Origin: an uncultured Clostridia bacterium
Lineage (GTDB): Bacteria > Bacillota > Clostridia > Christensenellales > Borkfalkiaceae
Assembly: GCA_945835865.1 (NCBI GenBank)
Contig: CAMAJQ010000055.1
Span: 1-6,017 of the forward strand
Direction of reading: 5' to 3'
DNA length: 6,017 nt
The position numbers were made by a program, and so were the translations under genes. The number at the start of each line of letters is the position of its first letter. The first letter of the stretch is position 1. The notes under the pieces are model-generated. The model was not told where the DNA came from. It saw only the letters and a list, made by a program, of their open reading frames with translations, and made no database searches. Positions 5,416-6,017 of the stretch are shown in pieces.

Positions 5416-6017
5416 TAACCGAATACCCGCTTCATCATTTCTCTGTACGCGTCCTCAACGCCGCCCATGTCTCTGCGGAAGCGGTCTTTATCGAGTTTCT
5501 CGTTGGTCTTCGCGTCCCAGAAGCGGCAGGTGTCGGGGGAGATTTCGTCCGCCAGAATAATGCTTCCGTCGGGCAGTCTGCCGAATTCGAGTTTAAAGTC
5601 GATAAGTTTCACGTTGAGGGAGAGGAAATACTCTTTCAGGATCTCGTTGATCTGAAACGCCATGGATTTGATGCGGGAAATTTCCTCTTCGGTGGCGAGA
5701 CCGAGGGCGAGCGCGTGATATTCGTTGAGCAGGGGATCGTGCAGTTCGTCGTTCTTGTAGGAAAATTCGATGGTGGGACGCTTGAACGCGATGCCCTCTT
5801 CCACGCCGTAACGCTTGGCGAAGGACCCCGCCGAAACGTTGCGGACGATCACTTCGAGCGGAACGATGGAAACCTTCTTTACGAGCGTCTCTCTGTCGTT
5901 GAGTTCTTCCACGATATGGGTGGGAATACCGTTCTTTTCCAGAAGTTTGCAAAGATAGTTCGTCATCCGGTTATTGACGGCGCCCTTGCCTGCGACCGTT
6001 CCCTTTTTCAGCCCGTC
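5415..6017 (-). CDS. purC: SAICAR synthetase, 5' end beyond the window
   Basis: This enzyme uses ATP to join aspartate to CAIR, giving SAICAR. Two hundred C-terminal residues are visible; the frame stays open to the right edge and begins DGLKKGTVAGKGAVNNRMTN. That is internal PurC sequence, so the ATG at 5964-5966 is not the real start. Compared with the usual 235-240 residues, roughly 35-40 N-terminal residues, including the first nucleotide-binding strand, are missing from view. Recognisable blocks, numbered from the first visible residue, are PLEVIVRNVSAGSFAKRYG (53-71), the substrate-binding RPTIEFSYKNDELHDP segment (80-95), LIDFKLEFGRLPDG (138-151) and LADEISPDTCRFWD (155-168). It is the first gene of the visible cluster in transcription order. 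No fused carboxylase (PurE) domain is seen in this part. It ends with TAA at 5415-5417. Confidence 0.96.
   Translation of the reverse strand, partial: DGLKKGTVAGKGAVNNRMTNYLCKLLEKNGIPTHIVEELNDRETLVKKVSIVPLEVIVRNVSAGSFAKRYGVEEGIAFKRPTIEFSYKNDELHDPLLNEYHALALGLATEEEISRIKSMAFQINEILKEYFLSLNVKLIDFKLEFGRLPDGSIILADEISPDTCRFWDAKTNEKLDKDRFRRDMGGVEDAYREMMKRVFG

Noticed and set aside
5415..5966. A complete 183-residue purC starting at 5966
   Set aside because: The frame stays open to the window edge, and the extra residues (GTVAGKGAVNNR) match internal PurC sequence, so the true start lies outside.

Overview
The window is one dense block of de novo purine biosynthesis genes, all on the minus strand. In transcription order (right to left) they are: purC (5' end cut off by the window edge), purF, purM, purN, a PurO-type IMP cyclohydrolase, a stand-alone AICAR transformylase (the C-terminal half of a normal PurH), and the first 67 codons of purD. 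No gene is supported on the plus strand, and there are no RNA genes, mobile elements or CRISPR arrays. The only non-coding DNA is four short spacers (11 to 63 nt), so no gene-free stretch exceeds 300 bases.

The order purC-purF-purM-purN-purH-purD, the AAGGAG-like ribosome binding sites, the Bacillus-type PurF (propeptide plus iron-sulfur cysteines) and a clostridial-looking PurN loop all point to a Bacillota/Clostridia-type bacterium. Base composition is GC-rich by eye, which fits one of the GC-rich, often uncultured clostridial lineages. This taxonomic call is an inference. The operon leader and promoter lie upstream of purC, outside the window, so regulation (for example a PurR site or purine riboswitch) cannot be judged.

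Pathway logic: PurF makes phosphoribosylamine from PRPP and glutamine, PurD ligates glycine to give GAR, and PurN formylates GAR to FGAR. FGAM synthase (purL or purSQL) is not here. PurM then closes the imidazole ring to AIR. The carboxylation enzymes (purE/purK) and purB are also not in view, while PurC makes SAICAR. The last two steps are normally carried by bifunctional PurH. Here two separate adjacent genes carry them: the AICAR transformylase makes FAICAR and the PurO-like cyclohydrolase makes IMP.

The main point of interest is this split ending. The cyclohydrolase belongs to a family first known from archaea, and the transformylase is a roughly 394-residue form that resembles, from memory, the C-terminal domain of eukaryotic ATIC more than E. 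coli PurH. It is an alternative route assembled from known families rather than a wholly new system. Secondary observations are two ATGA translational-coupling overlaps, an intergenic motif shared by two spacers, and two small hairpins in the downstream spacers.
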